Shown: positions 24,902 through 33,350 of the stretch, piece by piece
Layout of the letters: every line of letters starts with the position of its first letter
Numbering within the stretch: position 1 is the first letter of the stretch
DNA from: Candidatus Sulfotelmatobacter sp.
GTDB taxonomy: Bacteria > Acidobacteriota > Terriglobia > Terriglobales > Acidobacteriaceae
Assembly (NCBI GenBank): GCA_025462865.1
Contig: JAOAPI010000047.1
Span: 1-64,000 of the forward strand
Length of the DNA stretch: 64,000 bases
Direction: 5' to 3'
Notes under the pieces: model-generated
The model's input: only the letters and a program-made list of their open reading frames with translations
What the model was told of the DNA's origin: nothing
Databases searched by the model: none
Translations under genes and position numbers: made by a program

Positions 24902-25876
24902 TCACCTGTTTGCAAACCGCGCGATGTCTCCGCTGAACTTCTGCAAACCATGGGATTCTACGTACTCCCTGGCCTTCGGATCTTGCTTCAAGTATGCATC
25001 CCAGAACGCAAGCGTTTCGAGCTTCGCGCATTGGAATACCTGAACACGATGGCCTTCATCCCGAAACAAGCCCGCGAATCCCATGTGCGTTCCGCCCTCG
25101 AGTTCCACCTCGTATTTGTTGCCGGCGGGCCCCTTTTCGAATGCCTCACTTCGCCAAACCGGTTCCTCGCCAAAAGGACCGTAGTCTCGCGAACCGTACA
25201 TTAGCAGCATTGGCACATGAACGGCGTCCCACGAGTGCGCGCTTAGCCCCATGACGCCTTCTCCTTGGGGCGATAACAGCACAACCGCGGCAACCCGCTT
25301 GTCTGCGAAACTCTCGGGTACAGGTTTTCCCGGCAGCAGAATGGTAGTGCCACCGATTAGGCCAGCTGTGTAAGCGCCAAACGAATGTCCACCCACGCCG
25401 ATATGCCGCAGATCTAGTTTTCCGGTGAGTTGCGGAGCAAAGTTTTCCACATGCGCAAGCGAATCGATGATGAAGGAAATGTCCTCCGGCCGGTTCTCCC
25501 ATGCGCGGGGATCGGTAAGCGCCTGGCGAAAGGTGCCGCGGAAACTCGAATCGGCAATGGAATCGCCGTGAGAGGGATGAATGCTAACGTATCCGTAGCT
25601 GGCCCAGTATTGGCCAAGGCCGGAGTAAGAATCTTTAGATGCCAATGCACCGTGGGAGAAGATGATTACGGGAAACGGACCTGCCCCATCTGGATAATAA
25701 ATCTTGATTGGGATGTTCTTATTGCGGACCGCATCGTGCAAAACAATATTGTCGATCGTAAGTACTTTATACGGTCCTGCAATTGGGCCGTATTGGCACA
25801 AGGCTCTGGACGACCACAGGCAAACCAGAATTCCCGCGATGACTGCGATCCAAACCCGTTGCTTACGACTCACCAC
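24902..25876 (-). CDS. Exported alpha/beta hydrolase
   Basis: Start chosen at GTG 25876, eight bases after GGAGG; the frame is open five codons further up. A signal-anchor (VWIAVIAGILVCLWSSRALC) is followed by an alpha/beta-hydrolase core: oxyanion strand VIIFSHG, nucleophile GHSFG, acid in GSRDYG and His in EGGTHMGF. The pattern is close to the dienelactone hydrolase/PAF-acetylhydrolase-like esterases. It is probably periplasmic or membrane-anchored; substrate unknown. Pairs with the OpgC-like gene. Confidence 0.82.
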   Translation of the reverse strand: MVSRKQRVWIAVIAGILVCLWSSRALCQYGPIAGPYKVLTIDNIVLHDAVRNKNIPIKIYYPDGAGPFPVIIFSHGALASKDSYSGLGQYWASYGYVSIHPSHGDSIADSSFRGTFRQALTDPRAWENRPEDISFIIDSLAHVENFAPQLTGKLDLRHIGVGGHSFGAYTAGLIGGTTILLPGKPVPESFADKRVAAVVLLSPQGEGVMGLSAHSWDAVHVPMLLMYGSRDYGPFGEEPVWRSEAFEKGPAGNKYEVELEGGTHMGFAGLFRDEGHRVQVFQCAKLETLAFWDAYLKQDPKAREYVESHGLQKFSGDIARFANR

Positions 25877-26090
25877 TAAAAATCCCTCCACTTCCCACGA
25901 CTGTTTCGCTACCAGTTTTAGAGTTGGTCTCTATAAAATTGGTTTCACGGAAAGTATCCCAAGTCGGTGTACGTGCGAGGTGAGTGATGCCTGAGGAAGA
26001 ACGCAGCGGTTCGGGCCGGAAATAACGTTGAAATCACATTCATCTCGATTTCAAAATGAATGCCCGATCCGCTGCCACCCGCATTCGGCG

Positions 26091-26627
26091 TTACTTTTTC
26101 TCCTTTGGGGGGAAATGTGCGAACATCTTCTGCACTCCCTTGTCGAGGTTCTTCGTGTTCTTATCTGCGTTGTCGGAAAGTGTATCGCTGGACGAGCCTC
26201 GCCAGATTAAGTTCCTGGTCTTGGCGTCGAGCAAATCTACAACGAGAGAACCGACCTTGTAGGTTTCAGTTGTCGTTGTTGCATCTCCGAGTCCTCCAAA
26301 TCCTCCCCAACGCCGACCTCCACCAAAGCCGTCGTAAAACGTGTTAAGAGTCTGTTGCTGCTGCGTGATCTCCACTGCTGCGACAGAGACATCGCCGCCC
26401 GAGTCGACCTGGGTCCAGCCCTTGGCGGTTAATGCGGCATTCACCGCGTCCTTAATTCGGTCGACCAACAGCGGATCTTTCGTTTGGACCTTCTCCCAAG
26501 AGTAGGTTTTGTATTGTCCGAAATTTGCGCTGTGATCGTAGTCGGTCTTCACCTGCTGGGCGAATGACGCAGCTGTTAATGCAAAGAATATTGCGATCGA
26601 TAAAAATATTGCGTTTTGTGTCTTCAT
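26091..26627 (-). CDS. DUF4136 secreted protein
   Basis: 178 residues; ATG after AAAGGAGAAAC. A signal peptide (IAIFFALTAASFAQ) precedes a DUF4136-type start (VKTDYDHSANFGQYKTYSWEK) and the pattern ALTAKGWTQVD; a Gly-rich loop (GFGGGRRWGGFGGLG) interrupts the middle, and GSLVVDLLDAKTRNLIWRG is typical near the end. The family is found as lipoproteins or periplasmic proteins of unknown role. It starts 55 bases after the end of the secreted-protein gene upstream and is probably in its transcript. Confidence 0.85.
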   Translation of the reverse strand: MKTQNAIFLSIAIFFALTAASFAQQVKTDYDHSANFGQYKTYSWEKVQTKDPLLVDRIKDAVNAALTAKGWTQVDSGGDVSVAAVEITQQQQTLNTFYDGFGGGRRWGGFGGLGDATTTTETYKVGSLVVDLLDAKTRNLIWRGSSSDTLSDNADKNTKNLDKGVQKMFAHFPPKEKK

Positions 26628-26681
26628 GTTTCTCCTTTAGTTCGTTAGAACGTCCCGGCGGAGCCGGCTTTGTTACTACCG

Positions 26682-27110
26682 CTAACCAGTGCTCTTGGCT
26701 GACAGCATATGTTTTTCAGGGGCCGCAGCTTTGGCCGCATTTTGTTCGACCTTCGACGGCGTGATGCGCATCTCGGAATCTTGTCCCTGGACCGAGATGG
26801 TGCCTAGAAAATCGAGGTTGCCGTACTTGTTGAAAGTGACATCAGTCTGACTATGCGGAGTATTTGAGGAAACGAATTCGAACTCCACGAACACCGCGTG
26901 TGATCCGTTCACGCTTTCGACCAACAAAAGGTTGGCATCTGCGTCCGGCTGAGTAACGGTATAACTACCGGCAGGCATCTTCGCGTTCGCGGCATAAAAC
27001 GCGGACGGCGCTTCGAACTTAACTCTATTGGCGATCTGGGCCATGCTAGGGATGGCGCACAAGACCGATAGCAATCCCAAGGGCGCAATCAGCTTTTTTA
27101 AAATATTCAT
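26682..27110 (-). CDS. Secreted hypothetical protein, relative of the 5.8-kb gene
   Basis: ATG 27110 follows AGGAGAAACAGA. The 142-residue product has a signal peptide (LIAPLGLLSVLCAIPSMAQ) and a mature part with VKFEAPSAFYAANAKMPAGSYTVTQ, matching the pattern of the 5799-6275 protein (F-x-x-P ... (M/L)PAG(S/T)Y). The remainder is beta-rich with a polar Lys/Ala tail. Function unknown. Both relatives have a -24/-12 promoter. Confidence 0.72.
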   Translation of the reverse strand: MNILKKLIAPLGLLSVLCAIPSMAQIANRVKFEAPSAFYAANAKMPAGSYTVTQPDADANLLLVESVNGSHAVFVEFEFVSSNTPHSQTDVTFNKYGNLDFLGTISVQGQDSEMRITPSKVEQNAAKAAAPEKHMLSAKSTG

Positions 27111-27190
27111 TCTGTTTCTCCTAGTTTTTCGTTTATGTCTGGGATTAGCTTTCGATTCTGATAAGAATGCTGAACCCACAAGCAGGCATA

Positions 27191-27206
27191 TGCATTGGGA
27201 ATGCCA
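27191..27206 (-). promoter_or_regulatory. Sigma-54 type promoter (-24/-12)
   Basis: Minus-strand TGGCATTCCCAATGCA keeps TGGCAT and GC 12 bases after GG, with ATGCA instead of TTGCA at -12. The start would be near 27181, about 70 bases before ATG 27110. The rest of 27111-27527 has no supported gene. Confidence 0.6.
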
Positions 27207-27527
27207 AACTGGAGCGGAGCAAGGGATCACGGCAAGTGATTGAATCTAGGAGAGGTAGGACGGCTGCAATCGCAATTGGGCGCTGATCACCCTGCGTCCA
27301 CCCTAAAGCTTGAGTCCCGCTTTCGACACCCGTCGGCCCGCAGTCACTCCCGGGTTAGGGACAAGCGCATCAACGAAGAGAAACCAACCGCCGATGAGAA
27401 GTCCGCTGAATGCATTCCGTATGGCAAGGGGGCGGTTCTTAAGGGATTCAGCGTTGCGCAGGGCGATTCTCGACTCCGCCAGAGAGGCGACTCAATTTCC
27501 AGGTTCCATTGATAGCAACCTCAAGAA

Positions 27528-28922
27528 CTAATAGGCATTCTTGCTGCTGAAAAAGCGGAGTAACGTCAGGCTGATGATTTGCAGATCGAAGGTGAGACTC
27601 CAGTTGCGCAGGTAATAGAGATCGTATTCGACACGTTTGGCAATTGAAGTGTCTCCGCGCCACCCGTTTACCTGGGCCCACCCCGTAATCCCGGCTTTAA
27701 ACATGTGGCGCGAGTTGTAGCGATCGAACTCTTCGAGGAACCGCTCCACAAAGTAGGGACGCTCCGGGCGAGGTCCAACGATACTCATGTCGCCCCGTAA
27801 GACGTTAAAGAATTGGGGAAGTTCGTCGAGGTTCGTCTTGCGTAAAAAGGTGCCGATGCTGGTTCGGCGCGGATCTTGATCGCACGTCCACCGCGTGTCG
27901 CCTTCCTCGCGACTGCCGACCTTCATGGTACGGAATTTAAACATCCGGAAAACTCGCCCATTCAACCCCACCCGGTCCTGAACAAAAAAGACGGCACCGG
28001 GACTCCCTAACTTTACCGCCGCGGCAATCAGCAGCGTGATCGGAAGAGTAAGCAACAAAATAAGAACCGAGAGTCCAACATCGAATATTCGTTTATAAAA
28101 TAAGTACGAACCGGTCTCGGCGAGACTTGGCCGGAGATCCAGCATATGAATTCCACCCAAATCGATGAGGCGATCGCGAATGACAATGCCTTCGCCGAGA
28201 TCGATTACTACCCGGGTAGGGACACAAAGCTTTTCCAGAACTGGCGAGATTTTCTGAACATCGTTCAACCGCGCGGCAGGCAATGCAATGATGACGTCGT
28301 TGATGGAGTTGCCGTTGGAAAACGCGGGGATTTGATCCAGTTCGTATACCGGACCATCAACAGCAATTTCCTGATCGGGAAGCCGCACATATCCCATTAC
28401 CCTGCAAGGTAGTACCTCACCATGTAATAAAGAAGTTGCTACCCGCCGGGCGAACCGATCCGTTCCGACCACCAAAATCTTGACTTCGTTTCTACAATCT
28501 TTTCGCAATAACTCCAGAGTGACCCGGAAGACCACTCGGACAGTGGTGGCCAAGAAGAAAAGGGCGACCGCACTGATGCCGATAACCAGCCGCGAATAAC
28601 TGGCTTGCCGATACAGAAACCCCGCAGCCATTACCACAGCATAGGTAAACGCTAAAGCTTCGAGCAGTCGTCGGCTTTTTCCACCGGGAGCGTACAACTG
28701 CTCGACATTCCAAAGACCTGATTCTTCTGCGGCGATTGCCCACACGATTGTTGTGAGCAAGAGAATACTCCAGTAAGAAGGAAGACCAGCGGGAGGAGTT
28801 CGCGAGAATAAAAAATTGAAGCCGAAGCGCACCTTTACGGCAATAAAGTAGGCGCACGCCGGCAACAACAGCGTCACAATTTTCAAATATAAACGTGCGA
28901 AGCTAAGCCGACTGCGAATCAT
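27528..28922 (-). CDS. Undecaprenyl-phosphate sugar phosphotransferase (WcaJ/polyprenyl GPT type)
   Basis: 464 residues. Four N-terminal membrane helices, a Rossmann-like middle part (VKILVVGTDRFARRVATSL), one more helix (DVGLSVLILLLTLPITLLI), then the bacterial sugar transferase domain with FVQDRVGLNGRVFRMFKFRTM, KTNLDELPQFFNVLRGDMSIVGPRPERP and a conserved C-terminal W-x-V region. It transfers a sugar-1-phosphate to undecaprenyl phosphate to start polysaccharide assembly in the inner membrane. First enzyme of the polysaccharide locus. Confidence 0.92.
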   Translation of the reverse strand: MIRSRLSFARLYLKIVTLLLPACAYFIAVKVRFGFNFLFSRTPPAGLPSYWSILLLTTIVWAIAAEESGLWNVEQLYAPGGKSRRLLEALAFTYAVVMAAGFLYRQASYSRLVIGISAVALFFLATTVRVVFRVTLELLRKDCRNEVKILVVGTDRFARRVATSLLHGEVLPCRVMGYVRLPDQEIAVDGPVYELDQIPAFSNGNSINDVIIALPAARLNDVQKISPVLEKLCVPTRVVIDLGEGIVIRDRLIDLGGIHMLDLRPSLAETGSYLFYKRIFDVGLSVLILLLTLPITLLIAAAVKLGSPGAVFFVQDRVGLNGRVFRMFKFRTMKVGSREEGDTRWTCDQDPRRTSIGTFLRKTNLDELPQFFNVLRGDMSIVGPRPERPYFVERFLEEFDRYNSRHMFKAGITGWAQVNGWRGDTSIAKRVEYDLYYLRNWSLTFDLQIISLTLLRFFSSKNAY

Positions 28923-29158
28923 ACTAACGGCTCTCTATTCCGGTAATGCCATTCAACACTTCTCAAACCTGTATGTCTAGCCCCAGTGAGGATGTGAACG
29001 GTTACCGCTGAGATGCTTCTCGATGGGCATCGGTTGGCATGAACACCGGACCGAGCCGAATGTTTCGTTGGGCATAATTTTAATGTGGTTCCCTCCCGGG
29101 CGCCCATGAAATTTCCGATTGAAGATGACTGATACGTGATTTACCTGAGACATTCATC

Positions 29159-31714
29159 TCAGGGTTGGCTGGCGGGAGTATTAGTGACCGAACGGGAACG
29201 CTGGAACAACTTGTGCGGCTCAAACATAATCTGGACCTGTGCCGTCACGTTGCTCGAGGCGGTGGGCTGGATCGCAGGAAAAAGCCAGCGCTCGTGCTGA
29301 ACCCAAGCAGAAATGCCCACGTTCGAACGGAACCAATAATCGGTGGAAATGCCGAAATCAGTCAGGCTTCCACCCTCGGGAATGAACTCTCGACTAACTT
29401 TTTGATGTCTGAAGTTAAATTGCAATTTGCTCCTCGGGTTAAACCAGTAGGTCGTCCAAGCCTGTCCGCCCTGTCCCTGCCGTCCAATCCAACTTCCGAT
29501 CAGATTTCCGTCATTCGTATAGCCGCTCTTGAAGCGGCTGTTGCTGTAAAAAAAACCATGTTCCGCCGTCGCCCCTCCTCCTGGCGCGTCTGTGTAAATC
29601 CCTTCCACTCGAAAGTCGAGTTTGGGGATTCCAGGAATTCGAGACAGGTAGAGGCCGGAGGTGAGTGCTGTCTTGTTCCACGAAAGCCAAGGATTGGGTT
29701 CGTCGTCCGTAAATGCGTCCGCATAGAAGGTGACTAGGTCTCGCATGCCAGGGATTCGATAAGCAAGATCGAAGCCGCCACGTCGATCACCGGCGTCCCC
29801 CGAGCTTCCCGGCGGTCCATTTCCACTCGAGAACATCGCCTGGCCGAGCTTATGGGCCGTCGCCGGAACCCCCGGACCCCCAAAAAGAGCGGTGGCACTG
29901 ATGCCCAATTCCAGGTTGGGCGTGGGTTTAAAGCTGACTTTCTGCCCCACGATAAACGGCTGGTCACTTAGCGACTCCGTCCAAGACCCAACAAAGCCGG
30001 TGTTCGTGCCAAACACCCAGTGATAGCCGCTGAGCCGTCCGATGAGGTAATCAACTCGAATGCCTCCAAGCAGCGGCAGATGGAAGGGCTTTACGCGGTT
30101 GATTTGAAGCATGAGGATCGGTGCAGCATTCGTACTAAACAACATTGGGCCGCTCGCATCTGCTCCCCACCACAGAGACTGCTTGCCGAACGTGAACTGC
30201 CAGTTTTCAAGCTGCATACCTACGTAGCCTTCCAACAAATTAAGCCTATTCACCGCTGGCACGGGTATGCCCGGTGGCGCTGACGGAAGCCCATCCACCG
30301 CTTGAATCACTTGATTAGCCTGAGCGCTAAACGCTGCAACTGAGGGCGAGTGCTGGTACTCGCCGCGGACATAAAACGAGAGCGGGCCCAGTACCGCATG
30401 ACTCGTAAATCCGGTTACGTCATTAAAACCCTCGCCATATGGACGACCGTAGTCATTGACGATGGTCTGTCCGAAATGAAGGCCATCCCGCAACGCTGTG
30501 CCCGAAATGCCGGTAAAGCGAGAGTAAACGGAATCCAGGTTTATGCCGAGATTGGCGGCGCCGCCTAAACGCGCAGTTTCGTCGCTGAATTCTTTTGACA
30601 AGGCTGCATAAATCTTTTCGGGTTCGCTGCCTCCTTCCATATCCTGCATTTCCGTACCGGCCTCCTCAAGGAGAAGACGCGCGCACTCCATTCGAGTCCA
30701 GGGGCGCATCGCCAGATCGGCCGACTGAATGTAGCCCGAAGCTATCAGGCGTTCCATCGCGGGATAGATCCAACTGTCCAAAGGCACATAGGAGGAGCCC
30801 ATGTTCCCCGGTTCGCGTACGACATCACCTTTCTCATTCTTACTGAACGTGCCCCATTTAGCGATCTCTGCATCACTATAGTGAGAGTGCGACCGGAAAA
30901 CCTGCCGCCCGGTATACCAGCCCACCGCACTTCCTACCAATACGTCCGTCGCGAAATGCTGCCGTCCCGCGAGCCGCGCGGCACTGACTCCTCCCGCCAC
31001 GCCATACACCAGAAACTGGGTCAGCGGACCGGGATACTCGTGAGCTATGACACTGGCAATCGCCCAACTGACCGAAGCGTGCACGGAAGGAAAGGAACTC
31101 CCGCCCTGAAAAAACCGTCCACGGCCGTCGCCGGTAAAGGGACGCTCCCGTCCAAACGCATATTTGAACGCCTCCGTCTCCAGGAAAGCGTCGATACCCG
31201 CTTCTCCGGCGAGGAGTCCCGTTTCGCGTTCCTGATCATTGTTCGCCATGTGTCCCAAAAGAAACATACCGGCTCCTACACCGGCGAGAGCACCGACCCC
31301 GGCGTTGGAAGCCGTAACCGCACGCGAAACCGTACTTTTACTTGAAGGAACGTGCTTTTCTATAGCAGTATCGCTGGCCAACAATCCCGCGCCGATGAAA
31401 GCGATTGGAACTGTCCACTGCCATTGCGCTGGAGTCATGTGGAACGGCGTCGTCCAGAAATTCTTTTGATCCACGAAAAGATTGCGAGGAAGCGATCGCA
31501 GACTGACCGGAGGAAGCGAAAAATCGAGAGATCCTTCCCCTGGTTTCGGATAAACAGAAGAATTCTTTTTTCCCTCCGCCGCTGTTTGCGCCTCCCCGCC
31601 AATACCCAGCGCCGCGATGCAGCACAAGATCATTACGCTCTCGCGTCGCCAACATCGGGCGACTGACGTGGCAATCCTTCTTCCAGGAAGGTTCGTTTCA
31701 CCAGTGATCTTCAT
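29159..31714 (-). CDS. PAP2 phosphatase fused to Wzi-type capsule assembly barrel
   Basis: 851 residues. After a signal segment, residues about 90-270 form a PAP2 domain with its three motifs: K184...R191-P192, S210-V-H212 (SSFPSVHAS) and R247...H253...D257 (ARLAGRQHFATD). The rest (about 310-840) is a Wzi-like outer-membrane beta-barrel (ESGLHFGQTIVNDYGRP-like text, WWGADASGPML, FRHQKVSREF). PAP2 enzymes dephosphorylate undecaprenyl pyrophosphate or similar lipids; Wzi anchors capsule at the surface. Having both in one chain suggests coupling of lipid-carrier recycling and surface attachment, which is inference. Confidence 0.85.
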   Translation of the reverse strand: MKITGETNLPGRRIATSVARCWRRESVMILCCIAALGIGGEAQTAAEGKKNSSVYPKPGEGSLDFSLPPVSLRSLPRNLFVDQKNFWTTPFHMTPAQWQWTVPIAFIGAGLLASDTAIEKHVPSSKSTVSRAVTASNAGVGALAGVGAGMFLLGHMANNDQERETGLLAGEAGIDAFLETEAFKYAFGRERPFTGDGRGRFFQGGSSFPSVHASVSWAIASVIAHEYPGPLTQFLVYGVAGGVSAARLAGRQHFATDVLVGSAVGWYTGRQVFRSHSHYSDAEIAKWGTFSKNEKGDVVREPGNMGSSYVPLDSWIYPAMERLIASGYIQSADLAMRPWTRMECARLLLEEAGTEMQDMEGGSEPEKIYAALSKEFSDETARLGGAANLGINLDSVYSRFTGISGTALRDGLHFGQTIVNDYGRPYGEGFNDVTGFTSHAVLGPLSFYVRGEYQHSPSVAAFSAQANQVIQAVDGLPSAPPGIPVPAVNRLNLLEGYVGMQLENWQFTFGKQSLWWGADASGPMLFSTNAAPILMLQINRVKPFHLPLLGGIRVDYLIGRLSGYHWVFGTNTGFVGSWTESLSDQPFIVGQKVSFKPTPNLELGISATALFGGPGVPATAHKLGQAMFSSGNGPPGSSGDAGDRRGGFDLAYRIPGMRDLVTFYADAFTDDEPNPWLSWNKTALTSGLYLSRIPGIPKLDFRVEGIYTDAPGGGATAEHGFFYSNSRFKSGYTNDGNLIGSWIGRQGQGGQAWTTYWFNPRSKLQFNFRHQKVSREFIPEGGSLTDFGISTDYWFRSNVGISAWVQHERWLFPAIQPTASSNVTAQVQIMFEPHKLFQRSRSVTNTPASQP

Positions 31715-31932
31715 TCACAATTTTCTCGTCGTTAAATCTCGGCACGCTACAAATTTCGATGGGTTTTGGGGTTGACGTAGTTGCCTTACAGCAAAGCTAG
31801 CACGAACCCGCCCCAAAATATGGGACAACTGAAGACTGTCCCATGGCGCCATACGCGCCGGAATGCAAGACTAACGTTTTGGCTCTGCTGGAATAGCCCT
31901 CAGCGAGATGTCATAATAGCCGAGTTGCGAAC

Positions 31933-33195
31933 ATGCGTGTAACAGATATCCAATCCGAACCGATCGCAAATGAAATGGTCGCGGATCCGTCACCGGCCGA
32001 AACTGAGGTGTCGGTCCTTGATATTCTTATCGTTCTTGCCGAGCGCAAGCGCTTCATAATTCGCTTCGTGCTTGCTGCCGCGGTGCTGGCGATAATAATT
32101 TCTTTGCTACTTCCGATCCGGTATGAAGCGAAGATCGTTCTACTTCCTCCTGCGCAGAATTCCTCCATCGGTTCGGCGCTATTGGGGCAGATTGGAAATA
32201 TGGGATCTTTGGGATCTCTAGCCGCACTCGCTGGTGGCAGCCTTGGCATCAAAAATCCTGCTGACATGTACGTAGCCTTGCTTACCAGCAGAACTGTGGA
32301 AGATGCCATGATCAAACGTTTTGACCTTATGAAGGAGTATCGCAAAAAGCGCCTGTCGGACGCGCGCAAGGAGTTCGAAAGTCGAACGACCGCCATTGCC
32401 GGAACCAAGGACGGGCTTATCCGTCTGACGGTGGAAGACGGTGATCCGAAGCATGCTGCCGAGTTGGCCAATGGCTACGTTGAAGAGTTCCGCAGACTAT
32501 CTGCTTCGCTGGCGATAACGGAAGCCGCTCGGCGGCGGCTGTTTTTTGAACAGCAACTGCAGCAAGCGAAGGATGACCTCACCGTGGCCGAAGAGGCAAT
32601 GGCTCAGACCCAACAATCTACCGGGGTTCTGCAAATTGACAGTCAAGCTCGTTCACTGATCGAAGCTGCGGCGGTATTGCGCGCCCAGGTCGTCGCCAAG
32701 CAAGTGCAGATTGAAGGCATGCGATCCTTCGCTACGGACGACAATCCGCGACTTATCCTTGCCAAGCAGGAACTCGCTGCACTCCAATCTCAGCTTGACC
32801 GCGTTGCGGGATCGCAGCAAGACGCCGGATCGGATATAAACCTTTCCAAAGGAAGAGTGACCCAATCGGGCATGAAATATCTTCGCCGGTATCGCGACCT
32901 GAAATATCATGAAACTGTTTTCGAGTTATTGGCGAAGGAATTCGAAATCGCCAAGCTCGACGAGGCGCGCGAGGGCTCGATTGTTCAGGTGGTGGATGCC
33001 GCTGTGCCTCCCGATACAAAATCTTCTCCTCATCGCACCCTAATTGTTTTAGGGGCGACGATTCTTGCGTTCTTTATGGCCGTCTTCTGGGTTTGGCTGC
33101 GAAACCGGTTAGGCCATTCCCTCAACCTTCCGGAGAACCGGCAGCGAGTGCGAACCATTAAGAGTTTTTGGAAGGCGAAACAAACCCCTATATAA
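31933..33195 (+). CDS. Wzz/chain-length determinant family protein
   Basis: 420 residues. A transmembrane helix near residues 42-62 (FIIRFVLAAAVLAIIISLLLPI), a large periplasmic part with coiled-coil text (FFEQQLQQAKDDLTVAEEAMAQTQQ), a PPDTKSSPHR segment and a second helix (LIVLGATILAFFMAVFWVW). This is the Wzz/PCP co-polymerase layout. There is no fused tyrosine kinase. It is divergent from the PAP2-Wzi gene; the 218-base gap between them should hold promoters for both, though I see no clear consensus. Confidence 0.88.
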   Translation: MRVTDIQSEPIANEMVADPSPAETEVSVLDILIVLAERKRFIIRFVLAAAVLAIIISLLLPIRYEAKIVLLPPAQNSSIGSALLGQIGNMGSLGSLAALAGGSLGIKNPADMYVALLTSRTVEDAMIKRFDLMKEYRKKRLSDARKEFESRTTAIAGTKDGLIRLTVEDGDPKHAAELANGYVEEFRRLSASLAITEAARRRLFFEQQLQQAKDDLTVAEEAMAQTQQSTGVLQIDSQARSLIEAAAVLRAQVVAKQVQIEGMRSFATDDNPRLILAKQELAALQSQLDRVAGSQQDAGSDINLSKGRVTQSGMKYLRRYRDLKYHETVFELLAKEFEIAKLDEAREGSIVQVVDAAVPPDTKSSPHRTLIVLGATILAFFMAVFWVWLRNRLGHSLNLPENRQRVRTIKSFWKAKQTPI

Positions 33196-33224
33196 GTCCC
33201 ATTCGCTTGGCATCGCACTGCACG

Positions 33225-33240
33225 GGCCCAGCCGTGGGCC
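33225..33240 (+). repeat. Small perfect hairpin after the wzz gene
   Basis: GGCCCA, loop GCCG, TGGGCC lies 30 bases after the stop at 33195. There is no T-run, so a role as terminator is uncertain. Confidence 0.35.
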
Positions 33241-33350
33241 TCTAGTTAGGTATGCACTGTAGCGGTGTCAGGTTTTTACAGTAGATATGAGATACCTCCC
33301 CGTAACGATGTTTGGCTGGCATTTGTGTTGTCCCTGATATACTTGCTGCC

